From the NCBI GenBank assembly GCA_032718565.1, contig JAVGVS010000304.1, forward strand, positions 1-64,000: DNA of 64,000 nt, given 5' to 3'. The position numbers and the translations under genes are program-made. Shown here one piece after another: positions 21,085 through 31,656 of this stretch (the first letter of the stretch is position 1; the number at the start of each line of letters is the position of its first letter). The DNA is from Distichodus sexfasciatus. Its lineage: Eukaryota; Chordata; Actinopteri; Characiformes; Distichodontidae. A model generated the notes under the pieces. That model made no database searches, was not told where the DNA came from, and was given only the letters and a program-made list of their open reading frames with translations.

Positions 21085-23420
21085 GTATCCCCCTCTCCAC
21101 GGGCAGCTCCAGATGGCCGATGTTGGCATGTGGGGGGACGACCCTGAGGGCGAGGACCAGGATGATCCAGCTGTTGGGTATGAAAATCCTCAAGCAGGCT
21201 GGGGTCCAAGATGTCCTTGACTGCCACCCAAGACTGCTCCTCCAGTCTGTATCCCTCCCAGTCCACCAGATACTCAAGTGTGCCCTGATGACGGTGTGAA
21301 TCCAGGAGCGTGTGGACCCGATAGGCAGTGTCACCATCCACCTCCAGGGGTCCAGGGGTGCAGGGGCACAGTTCTGGACTGGAGGATGTAGAGGGCTATA
21401 GTGCAATGGCTTCAACAAGGATACATGGAAGGTAGGTGAAATACGGTATCGAGGGGGCAACTGGAGATGATAAAACACTGGATTGATGCACCAAACTACC
21501 TTGAATGGCCCAATGTAGCGGGGGCTTCTTAGAGGGAAGACGTAGGCGTAGGTCATGGCAGACAACCATACTTGCTGTCTGGGCCAGAACACTGGGGCCA
21601 GCCATCGTCGGTGATCCGCCTGGCATTTTTGCTGTTGCACGGCTCGACGGAGGTGCATATGGGAAGCTTCCCATACCCTGCTGCTGCTCTCAAACCACTC
21701 ATCTACCACGGGGACATCAGTGGGCTCGGCCTCCCAGGGAAAAATGGGGGTTGAAAACCGAGGACACACTGGAACGGAGACAGATATAATGACAAGTGGT
21801 GCAAAGAGTTTTGATCATATTCGGACCAGAGGAGATACTTGGACCAGTTCTGTTGGTTGTTGGCACAATAGGCCCTGAGAAAGCAGCCAATCTCCTGGTT
21901 CAGACTCTCCACTTGCCTGTTACTTTGGGGGTGATAGCCAGAGGTGAGGTTGATTTTTACTCCAAGTCATGACATAAATGTGTTCCACACCTGGGATGTG
22001 AACTGAGGGCCCTGATCAAATACAATTTCTTTGGGGATCCCAAAGATGCAAAATACCTCCCAGACAAGTAAGTCCACCATCTCTAGGGCAGTGGGGAGTT
22101 TGTAGAGGGGTGTGAGCAAGCACATCTTAGAAAACCTATCCACCATGACAGCCACCACAGTGAACCCTTCTGACTCGGGTAGGTCGGTGATGAAATCCAC
22201 AGCCAGGTGGGACCAGGGATGTCAAGAAATGGGGAGAGGTTCTAGGAGGCCACTGTGAAGTTGACGTGGGGTTTTTGACTGGGTGTAGATGGGACAGGAT
22301 ATCACAAAGTCGGTGACCATCTTTCATAGTTGACCACCAGAAGTGTTTTTCCAGTAAAGCTGGTGATACCAGGGTGTCCTGAGCTTAAGGTGGAGTGGGC
22401 CAATTGTAGCAAGGTATTCCGATGTTCGGCTGGTACAAATACCTGCATGTATTGCTGTGAGAGTATACCCCCAACTCTGACTTTGGATGCGTTGACCTCT
22501 ACTTTAAATGGCAATTCAGGGTCTGGGTGACAAAGAACAGGGGCTGAGCAAAAAGCTTCTTTGAGAGATTCGAAAGCCTGGGTGGTCAGTGGGTTCCATA
22601 CCAGTCTCTTGCTGTCGCTCTTGAGTAGGGCAGTTAGGGGAGCCACTTTCTTGCTGAAGTTGCGGATGGACCGTCAATAATAGATGGGAAAACCCAGGAA
22701 ATGTTGGAGCTCCTTTAGGGTCTTGGGTTCAGGCCATTCCTTCATGGCTTGGGTCTTCTGTGGCTCCATTTCTACTGCTCCAGCCCTGAGGACATGACCC
22801 AAAAAGGTAACAGAGGACTGGCTGAAGACACACTTCTCCCCTTCTGCATATAAGTAGTTCTCTCTAAGGCATTTTAACATGGGCAAGATGAGAAGCGAGG
22901 TCAGGGGAGAAGACGAGGATATTGTCAATTTAGTTGATGACAACAGTGTCCAACAGGTCTTTGAAGATATCATCCATGAATGACTGGAAGATGAAGGGTG
23001 CATTAACAAGGCCATAAGGTAAAACCAGATATTCAAAATGGCCCTGTGAGGTGAGAAACGCCATCTTCCATTCATCCCCCTCCCAAATGCAGATGTGATT
23101 GTAGGCACTCCTGAGGTCGAGTTTGGTAAAAACAGTGGCAGTGCAGAGATGTTTGAGGGTTGATGGGATGAGTGGAAGAGGGTATCGGAGTTTAACAGTG
23201 ATCTTGTTCAGGGTGCGGTAATCAATACAAGGACACAGACCTCCATCTTTCTTCTCCATGAAAAAGAACTCTGAAGTAGAGGGCAAGATAATACCTTTCT
23301 CCAGGGCTTCTTTGATGTAGGTGTTCATAGCTTGGGTTTCGGGTGGTGACAAGGGGTATGCTCGGCTTCGTGGGAGAGGGGCATCAGGTAGAAGATCATT
23401 CGCACAGTTGCAGGAATGAT
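20961..23420 (-). pseudogene. Gypsy pol (RT, RNase H, integrase, chromodomain), broken
   Basis: In order on the minus strand: RT with KKDGGLCPCIDYRTLN and FTKLDLRSAYNHI (22930-23352); RT palm and RNase H segments in other frames (22302-23108); and integrase with MVDRFSKMCLLTPL and FDQGPQFTSQVW (21967-22200), then the target-site part (21703-21912). The end is a chromodomain, LEYLVDWEGYRLEEQSW, at about 21210-21260. At least five frameshifts or stops are visible. Confidence 0.9.
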
Positions 23421-23499
23421 GCAGTGGGAGACCCGGGTCTTGTGGGGAGAGGAAGACATCTAGGTAGTCATCTTTCCTGGGCGGACAGGTAGGACAAGT

Positions 23500-24249
23500 T
23501 CAAATTAAATGGCTGCATTCTCCACAGTAAAGGGAAAGCCGAGCCTGAAGCTGTCTCTGTCTTTCTGAAGCTGATAGAGGGGCATGCCCAATTTTCATAG
23601 GCTCCTCCTCTGGGTACTGACAGGGAGAAGGGGGCGTGGCCACTGGTGCTTGGGGTGATGTCATGGGAGGACAGCAGTGTTGTTGAAGGAGCTGATCCAC
23701 AGCAATGGCAGTCTGGATATATTGCTCCAAGTTGGTTACATCACCATGACACGCAAGTTCAGTCTGCAGCTCGCAATTGAGTCCGCATCGGAACACAGTG
23801 AGAAGAGCTGCATCACTCCATCCGCTACTGGCAGCAAGCATATAGAACCAAAGAGCAAAATCGGTGGCTGAACTGGACCCTTGTCAGAGATTGTAAAGCT
23901 GATCATGGATGGATTTACCCAAAGGTGGATGATCAAAGACTTGGTGAAATGCGGAGACAAATGTTTCATGGTAATCGAGGATGGGGCTATGGGAAGGCCA
24001 AAGTACCGTGGCCCACTCGGGTTCTTTGCGGGTGAGTAAAGAAATTACAAAATATATCTTATTGCATTCGCTGAGAAATCTCAAAGGTTGGTGTTCGATG
24101 TACAAAGCGCATTGCATTAGAAACCCTTTGCATTGAGTGGCCTCACCTCCATACGAGTGCAGTATTGCTAACGTTAGCTCATTAGCACTAGCAGGAGCGG
24201 CTAGATTCCCGTGGGGTGGGTTTGGCATCGTCGGAGTGAGGGACGCCAT
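23500..24249 (-). pseudogene. Gypsy gag, broken
   Basis: It starts MASLTPTMPNPPHGNL at 24249. A retrotransposon gag-type core follows (CKGFLMQCALYIEHQP, PEWATVLWPSHSP), and stops occur near 23884. It continues to about 23500, where ARLSLYCGECSHLI keeps part of a zinc knuckle. Confidence 0.85.
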
Positions 24250-24336
24250 GGCTCGGGCAAGGTCAGTAATCGCTCGTGCTTGTTCAGCCAGTAGCTGCTG
24301 GAACTCTGCTGGGTCCTTTGTAGAGGTGAAGTATTC

Positions 24337-24590
24337 TGTAACAACTGGCAGGTGAACCCAAACACAGAGTCAACAGAACCAGGTCGTGGGCACAGGGGTA
24401 GATTGATGAAAAATCAAGAGTTTATTCAAGCAGAGGTCAGAACCAAAAAACACATTCCATGAAGCAAACAAATCCAAATCACCAGAAGCATAGGGGTAAT
24501 CCAAAAACAGGAAGCAAGGGTCAAAATGGAGGCAGGCAAACACAAAGAACGCTCGGTAAGTTGCACTAGGCATGAGGCTGAGATCTTACA
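24337..24590 (-). repeat. Gypsy 5' LTR (254 bp, internally deleted)
   Basis: TGTAACAACTGG...GATCTTACA. It matches 20657-21084 at both ends but lacks about 175 bp before the last 15-20 bases. Confidence 0.9.
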
Positions 24591-25057
24591 GACATGTACG
24601 TAGTGAGGCTTGTCCTATTTTATTGTGACAACCTCTCTGTTTTCCCAGTTATTTGTACACAGCTCAGCAAGGGTACAAAGTAGTCGCCTACGATTTGATA
24701 ATCTATTATATCGCTATATACAAAAAGGGACATATATACATGTCTGTAGGGTAATCAACAAATTTTTTCACCCGTGCACCCTGTACATTTATGTCAAAAC
24801 TCTTTCTGTCATTAAACCCTAAAATTAGTGCGAGCTTCCCATGGAACTTAAGGCCAATGCCATCTTCCTCTTCCACATAAGTTTTGTTTACTACAGCATC
24901 ATAACTGAGTTTTACATTGTATTGTGCTATGCGACTGTTAGTCTCTGCTACTATTCCATCAATGCTTGAGTAATACCCGCCCCGTAACTTACACGCTTTT
25001 GTACTTTCACAAGTTTTATCATATATTTTGAACACACCGTCGTCATCACTGAAAATA

Positions 25058-25493
25058 TGTTATGTTCTGGGGTACGGGAACTCGATTAGTCCAACCTCCC
25101 ATGAAATCTTGCGATTTTTGTTCTGTATTTTGAGATTTCATTGTCGGGGTAGATACTTTGAGACGAATTGCTCAGGAGTATAACATAAAAAGCCTTGATC
25201 ACCCATGGTGTTGTCGTACTACATGAAGCTCTGTGTCCAGGAATGTACTCTTGTATGTCACCGTGCGCCTCCTCGAGGTGATAACGGCCGATCGGGCACT
25301 TTGTGATTCAGGGGGGTTTAGTGCCAGTATGTAAGGAGAATGCACCTTTCACTCAGGGGCACTCTCTGATCAGCACGCTGAGAAGGAGACCTGCTCATTT
25401 GCCTGGCAAATTATGGTTAATGCGAATAAATACTTTGTGATCGGACTTCTTCTGACTTTGGGTTTTATTAGCTCAGTGGAAAAATCCACGACA
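25058..25493 (+). repeat. ERV 5' LTR
   Basis: It begins TGTTATGTTCTGGGG and ends CCACGACA just before the PBS-like site. A TATA-like CATAAAAAGCC lies at about 25185 and AATAAA at about 25425. The boundaries are approximate because no second LTR remains for comparison. Confidence 0.7.
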
Positions 25494-25498
25494 TAACT

Positions 25499-25516
25499 TG
25501 GCGTCATGAACAGGAT
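25499..25516 (+). promoter_or_regulatory. Putative primer binding site
   Basis: TGGCGTCATGAACAGG starts five bases after the LTR's CA end and has the TGG start and length expected of a tRNA primer site. I do not assign the tRNA. Confidence 0.6.
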
Positions 25517-25734
25517 TCCTCGAGTGGATGACCTGCTGAGAACCGGACCACCAAGGGCTGATCACCTCAGGAGAAATTCTGCCTGATCCCAGAGCCTCAG
25601 AACTGTGAGAAGGGGACTTGGTGGACGGAGTTCGATTGAGGGTCGCCACCACTGGAATCCACAACAAAGAAACCCATTTGGGGTTACCAAGGTCAGTAAG
25701 AATTCCTCTCGAGCAGTTAAAATACTAAGAGAAA

Positions 25735-25795
25735 AATTTTAAGAAAAAAAAGAAAGAAAGAAAGAAAGAAAGAGAAAAAGAAAAAAAAAAGTAAA
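25735..25795 (+). repeat. Purine-rich simple repeat in ERV leader
   Basis: Repeated GAAA units and A-runs between the LTR and gag. Confidence 0.8.
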
Positions 25796-26044
25796 ATACT
25801 TTCTCAGCTTTTGAGTGGGGGCCGATTGCCAAGAGGCCGTGGGCAGAGACCGCCCGAACCTACGGGGACGGGAGAGTGATTCCGCACGGTGCTCAGTGAA
25901 CCAAAAGAGGGGTTCAATTCCAAGGAACCGGAACAAAAAAATAGTTGCCATTCTGTGGGGGACGCTCCCAGAATTAAGTAAAGACTAGTCTAAGTGGCTA
26001 AGGGAATAGTCACAGGGTGGCTAAGGGAATAGTCACGGTGTAAA

Positions 26045-27258
26045 ATGGGATCAGGCTGTTCAAAGGCTGAGAGGGTGTTGGACTTGACAACTCCTAAGTT
26101 TAAATTAATGAGTGAGAAATATGGGGAAAAGGCCGTGAATCAGAGAGTGCTGGTAAAGTGGATAGAATGTTTTGGGTTTCCCGAGGAAGGGACTTTCAGT
26201 CTAGTGAAGTTGGAACAGTTGGCAGGGAAAATAGACAAAGAATGTAGGGACAGGAGAAAGGCTAAAACAGTGACAGTAAGAGCATTGGAGTTAGAGGAAA
26301 TAGAGGATAAAGTGTTAAAGGCATGAAAGGATGAGGCAGACAGACGAGAGCAGAAGAAGAATAGTAAAGAAATGACAAAACCGACAGACACTGACTGCAA
26401 GCCGCAAACCACAGAACAGACAGACATAACAATGATAGATAAGACAGACACATGCACAGCCACTGCACCACCATTATACAACATAGAGAGAGCACCTTAC
26501 AATCCTACCCTGTCTCTTCTTCTTTATATCCCGAACTAACCATGCCAATGCTGACGAGGGAAGACCTGGATTCCGCCCCACCCCGACATCCAGACCAGCC
26601 ACTTGGTGCCGCCGGGGGTGCTGACAGCGGAGAGAGAGACAAAGAGAGGACAAAACCGAAAACGAAAGAGATCATCCAAAAGACGATGTACACCAGGCAG
26701 GATGAAAGGAAAGACCAAGTGAGGGCTGACCACACCTACACATGCCCAATGGTTGAAGTAGCTGGACCGGATGGGCCGATTTTGGTCCACAGAACATGGA
26801 CAGAGACTGAAATAAGAGAAGCACTAAAGTTCCTCCAAAAGCCAATCGATGTGGGAGGTAAGAAGTTTGGAGATCAGTTGGAGAGCTTTTGCAAGGAGTT
26901 CAGACCGACCATGTCTGAGCTGAGGAGACTGTTGGTTATTCACCACATGCACAACCTGGTTCTGACCATGATGAAGACCACAACTGGTGAGGGGAACCAG
27001 CGAGGACGTGGAGCCCCCTGGCGAGGTGGAAACAGGGGTCGAGGCAGGGGCCGAGGACGAGGGTTTTATACCGGTCCGCCTCAGGGACAGAACTCTTACA
27101 GACCGATGGAGAGATCTGGCCAGGGTAATGGTGGATGTTTTGCTTGTGGCTCACTTGACCACTGGCACAGAGACTGCCCAAACCGGCAGAGAAGAGGACC
27201 CCCAGAACACCAACCACAACAAGCGCAGTATGGATCAAGAAACCAGCAAGCTGATTGA
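26045..27258 (+). pseudogene. ERV gag, frameshifted and deleted
   Basis: The structural polyprotein. The ATG at 26045 gives MGSGCSKAERVLDL, with Gly2 as an N-myristoylation signal for membrane targeting. A matrix-like region runs about 93 residues to a TGA at 26324-26326. Coding then continues and shifts frame near 26520. A short capsid N-terminal part (RTWTETEIREALKFLQKP) is followed almost directly by the nucleocapsid, so most of capsid is deleted near 26965. The nucleocapsid is Arg/Gly-rich (RGRGRGRGF) with one perfect CX2CX4HX4C knuckle, CFACGSLDHWHRDC, near 27139-27180. It ends at TGA 27256-27258, with pol in the same frame. Confidence 0.88.
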
Positions 27259-27264
27259 CGGGTG
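27256..27264 (+). promoter_or_regulatory. In-frame gag-pol UGA (possible readthrough site)
   Basis: GCT GAT TGA CGG GTG: gag and pro-pol are in one frame, separated only by TGA followed by CGG. Gamma- and epsilonretroviruses make Gag-Pol by stop-codon suppression, and UGA-C contexts favour it. In a decayed copy a mutation is the other explanation. Confidence 0.55.
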
Positions 27265-30200
27265 GAGGCGGGAGAAGGGTCCCTCGCAGCGGAGGCAACA
27301 GACAGGTCGTATAAATGCTTTACTAACTCTTCTAACACACCTATAGCATATTGTATGATGAATTCAGATGCATTTAGAAAATTGCCTAAAATGACTGTAA
27401 TGGTAAATGGACAGAAATTGAAATTCATGATAGATTCAGGTGCCACTTATTCTGTTATGAAACGTAATGCATTACGCCCCACTCCCGCCACTACTGAACA
27501 TTCCATTGGAGCAGGAGGCACCGCGACTCTGGAACCCTTTTCCATCCCCCTATCCTGTGAGATAGGGGGAGCCAAATTTAAGCATGCATTTTTAGTGTCT
27601 GAAGTGTGTCCCATTAATCTTTTGGGAAGAGATTTAATGTGTAAATTGGGAATGAGTTTGACCTGTTCCGAGAACGGAATAAAAACCAGTATTGAGACCA
27701 ATGACGAAATTCATGTTGTGACAACAATGGCCGACAGCCAATTGCTGGTCGGTAAGTGGGGGGTTTCAGAACACGCAGTGGCTCTTGATCTGACAGACAA
27801 AGCAAAAGATAGGCTTCCACACACTTACAGCAATACAGAGCTCATGCCAGCGACAGAATTGCACTGCACAGCTTTTCTCACCACTGACTGGGACGTTTGC
27901 CAAGACTGGGTTGATAGCGGACAGATAGAGGGATTGAGTTTAGCGTGGATGTTTTGGTCACGTGATGTAGTTGGTATTTCTGTTGACTTAACTGAGGAAC
28001 AGGCAGAGCATTACAGCATAGATAAATCTTTTCCTCACATTTCTTTGGCAAAACCGAGTGGGTGGAAATGGAGTGATGTGGGACAGTATGTTTTGAAATG
28101 TATAGAAGCATGTGACTGGGTCGATCTGGATGAGCAAATGCAATACAGCCAAAGCATGCAATCCTGTGCGTGTAAGCTTGACACCGTCGTAGAAACAAAA
28201 CGGCGGACGGAATTTGTAGATAATGAAAATGCCATCATTATGGCCAGTCTATCCGATGACCCAGCCCTTGCTGAATTACCAAGTGAATTGTGGGAGAGCG
28301 ATAAAAATGTGGGTTTGATTAAGGGATGTGAACCAATCAAAGTAACACCTAAGTCTGATTTCAGACCATGCAAATCTCAATATCCACTGAAAGCCGAGGC
28401 AATTGAAGGGATAAGACCAGTTTTTGAAGCGCTAAAAAGTAAGGGAGTCATTGTTGAATGTCCGGACTCGTCAGTGAGAACTCCTTTGTTTCCTGTCAAA
28501 AAGATAAGAGACAAAGGACAGCCCACAGAGTGGCGATTTGTACAAGACTTGCAAGCAGTAAATGCGGCCGTTCAACCACGTGCACCAACGGTACCAAACC
28601 CATACACAATTTTGTCACAAATTCCAGCAGACTGTAAATGGTTTTCTGTGGTCGACCTAGCGAATGCTTTTTTCAGCGTACCAGTTGATAAAGCGAGTCA
28701 ATTCTGGTTTGCTTTTAATTTTGACGGCAAGCCTTACACATTTACCAGATTGTGTCAGGGTTATTGTGAGAGCCCCACAATCTATAATGCTGCACTAAGG
28801 GACTCATTAGCCCCATTAGAATTAGAACAGGGTAGTGCACTTGTACAATATGTGGATGATTTGCTAATTGCTGCACCGACACAGGCACAATGTAGAACTG
28901 ACACTTTGAAGCTGTTGCAACATTTAGCTGAAAATGGCCATAAAGCATCACTGAGTAAACTGCAGTTTGTCAAACAAGAGGTATATATTATATTTCTGGG
29001 ACATGTTATCACACCCAAGGGCAAGTCACTATCAGAGGAAAGGGTCTCAGCTGTTCTTAACATACCGAAACCGCGTACAAAGAAACAACTGGTGTCATTT
29101 TTGGGGATGTGTTCCTATTGTCGGAGTTTTATACCTAACTATTCTGAAATTGAAGCGCCTTTGAGAGCTCTCATGTCATCAAAAATAGACTCCACCAAAA
29201 GCTTGCCATGGTCTGACGACCAAACTAATGCTTTTGAAATGTTGAAATTGTCACTATCTCAAGCCCCAACGCTAGGGTTACCGAACCCGACTAAACCATT
29301 TGTGCAAACTGTGTGTGAAAAAGGAGGTCACATGACATCTGTGTTGTTGCAAAAACATGGAGACAGATTGAGACCGGTTGCCTACTTCTCATCAAAACTA
29401 GACCCTGTTGCCGCAGGACTTCCTGTTTGTCTTAGAAATGTTGCTGCTGCCAAAAGGGCTGTAGTTGCTTCCCATGACCTGGTGGGTTACGCTGATTTAA
29501 CCTTGCTTGGTCTTACAGGATCACAACACAAGTCATTTGTCATCGGCAAGGTGGCTCAAGTATACCGGTGTTTTGCTTTGTATGCCACATGTTACTGTAA
29601 AGCGATGTACTAACCTTAATCCCGCCACACTCTTGCCTTTACCAGGTGATGGAGACCCACATGATTGTCTGGCTGTGGTTGACCAGGTCTGTACTCCGAG
29701 GCCGGATCTAAAGGATGAAGCATTACCTAACTGTGACTCTGTGTTTTTTGTAGATGGGTCGGCTTCACGAGATGCGCAGGGCTGGAACTGCGTGGGGTTT
29801 GCTGTGACTACTGATAGCTCTGTAGTTTGCAGCGGGCGCCTGCCATCACATTATTCTGCTCAAGCAGCAGAGCTGATTGCGCTGACTGAAGCCTGCAAGG
29901 CAGCTGAGGGGAAGTCTGTAACTATTTACACCGACAGTAGGTATGCATTTGGTGTTGTACATGATTTTGGAGCAATCTGGCATCATAGAAAATACCTGAA
30001 ATCTGACGGTTCCCAAATACAAAATGCTGATTTAATTGCAAATCTGTTAGACTCAATTTTGCTCCCGACTGAAGTTGCAGTCTGTAAATGTCAAGCCCAA
30101 ACCAATAGTAAAGACCCTATCTCAATGGGCAATCAGCGAGCAGATGCTGCCGCCAAAGCTGCAGCCAAAAGAGATGAATTGTACACTATGGCCAAGGTAG

Positions 30201-30540
30201 ATCTCACGGTCATTCCAGACACTTTAGACAACGTTCAAAGTTTTGCCTCAGAAGAGGACCTTCGCCTGTGGCAAGCTTCTGGTTGTACCTTTTCCGATGG
30301 CACATGGAAAGGGCCTAATTGCCTGCCATGCCTCCCCAGCCATTTCTTTCCCAGTTTTGCTAAATTGACACATGGTAAGGACCATGCGTCAAAAGGGGGG
30401 ATGCTGGACATGATGAAACAATCATGGTTCACTAAAGGGTTTTCAGTGATAGCTGACAAACATTGCAAGTGCTGTCTAATTTGTTTACAGAATAATGTGG
30501 GGAAAGGGATCAGAACAGTTCAAACAGCACATCCACCACC
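27262..30540 (+). pseudogene. ERV protease-reverse transcriptase-RNase H (pro-pol), frameshifted
   Basis: The open frame 27262-29613 reads 783 residues. The protease has FMIDSGATYS (D58) and INLLGRDLM near residue 120. A segment of about 200 residues with two HxT/S motifs follows (separate entry). RT comes next with VVDLANAFFSVP and YVDDLLIA at residues 530-533 (28849-28860), then the connection domain. A frameshift near 29515 moves coding to the frame of 29507-30562. That frame has RNase H (FFVDGSASRDAQ, YTDSRYAFG) and the start of integrase with its HHCC zinc segment (CKCCLICLQNN). The long PR-RT frame implies a fairly young insertion. Confidence 0.92.
27800..28140 (+). other. 2H-phosphoesterase-like segment between ERV protease and RT
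   Basis: Within the intact part of the pol frame, residues about 180-295 contain LHCTAF with H201-C-T203 (27862-27870) and FPHISLAK with H259-I-S261 (28036-28044). These are two H-x-T/S motifs, each in a hydrophobic strand context. Between them lies WSRDVVGISVDLTEEQ, like the strand and turn that precede the second motif in LigT/CNPase-type 2H enzymes. Simple retroviruses have no domain here. The 58-residue spacing is shorter than the roughly 80 of CNPase, so this is a fold-level suggestion from motifs. Known 2H members cleave 2',3'-cyclic or 2',5'-linked nucleotides. The role here is unknown. Confidence 0.55.
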
Positions 30541-31377
30541 AGACGTCCTTTTGATCATCTGATGACGGATTTCATAGAGCTAACACCATCAAAAGGGAAG
30601 AAGTACTGTTTGGTAATTGTAGATATGTTTTCTAAATGGGTTGAAGCTTTTCCGAGTAGCAAACAGGATGCAACAGGGGTTGCAAAGGTGTTACTCAGAG
30701 AAATAATTCCTAGATGGGGGGTGCCACGGAAAATATCTAGTGACAATGGGGGGTCATTTGTCAGCGAAGTGCTACGCAACTTGAGTGAATATCTGGGTAT
30801 CGACTTAAGGAAGCACTGTGCATACCATCCTGAGAGCACAGGGGCTGTAGAACGAGAGAACGGCACGGTAAAACAAAAGTTGGTCAAGTGCTGCGAAGAG
30901 ACAGGCCTGACATGGCCTGACGCATTGCCACTAATACTCACATATATGAGAATGAGAAAGAGAGCCAGATCAAATCTGAGCCCGTTCGAAATTTTGTTTG
31001 GACGACCCATGAGGTCAGGCATGGAACCGCCCAAAACCAGAGCTGAAGGTAACTCACTGACTTTGCACTATGATGACGAAATGTTGCAGTACTGTGCTAA
31101 TCTAACCAAAACATTGAGATCAGTCCACTCACAGGCAAAAGATGCCTTTCCCAAACAGATTGAAGGACCGGACCATGGACTGAAGCCCGGAGACATGGTG
31201 ATGGTAAGAGAATTCAGAAGAAAACACTGGAGGTCTAAACGATGGTGTGGACCGTTTCAGGTGCTGCTGACCACCCCGACAGCTGTGAAAGTGGAAGGAA
31301 GAGCGACATGGATTCACGTCTCACACTGCAAGAGGGCACCAACTGCCAAGGAGGAAGACGGAACCGACACTGAGTAA
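30541..31377 (+). pseudogene. ERV integrase
   Basis: After a frameshift near 30550 the catalytic core reads VIVDMFSKWVEAFPS (first D), SDNGGSFVSEVLRNL (second D) and PESTGAVERENG (E). A C-terminal domain ends in RATWIHVSHCKRAP. The 271 residues from 30562 are uninterrupted to TAA at 31375-31377. It inserts viral cDNA into host chromatin; only the upstream frameshift separates it from RNase H. Confidence 0.92.
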
Positions 31378-31407
31378 AATTAGCTTTTGCACAGCTATTG
31401 TGACAAG

Positions 31408-31656
31408 ATGTGGGTGATATGGGTATTATTGATAGGAGCAGGGGTAAGAAGGAGCCTGGGAAGAGTTGCAATCATAAGACTGGCGAAGGGACAAACAACA
31501 ACAGTTGAGGTCTACGTGGGGGCAATAGGGAACCTAACTGACTGGCAAAAGAGCTCATTGTTGACCTGGGGAAAGTACATCTGTTCGGCACCGTGTAGTA
31601 ACTGGAACTATGTCATAGCCCATAGTGAATGGGATGGGTATAGGAATCCAAAATGA
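31408..31656 (+). pseudogene. ERV env, N-terminal fragment
   Basis: MWVIWVLLIGAG from ATG 31408 is a signal-peptide-like hydrophobic start 30 bases after the pol stop. About 80 codons of a surface-subunit-like sequence follow (AIGNLTDWQKSSLLTWGKYI). It stops where Polinton sequence begins. No fusion peptide or transmembrane part remains. Confidence 0.65.

Larger units (their letters stand above)
20652..24595 (-). mobile_element. Ty3/Gypsy chromovirus-type LTR retrotransposon in the minor capsid gene
   Basis: It spans 20657-24590 with LTRs at both ends. It is flanked by GACAC (20652-20656) and GACAT (24591-24595), a 5-bp target duplication with one change. All coding is on the minus strand: gag, then RT, RNase H, integrase and chromodomain. 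A purine-rich tract (complement of TATCCCCCTCTCC at 21086-21098) adjoins the 3' LTR. All ORFs are broken. Confidence 0.93.
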
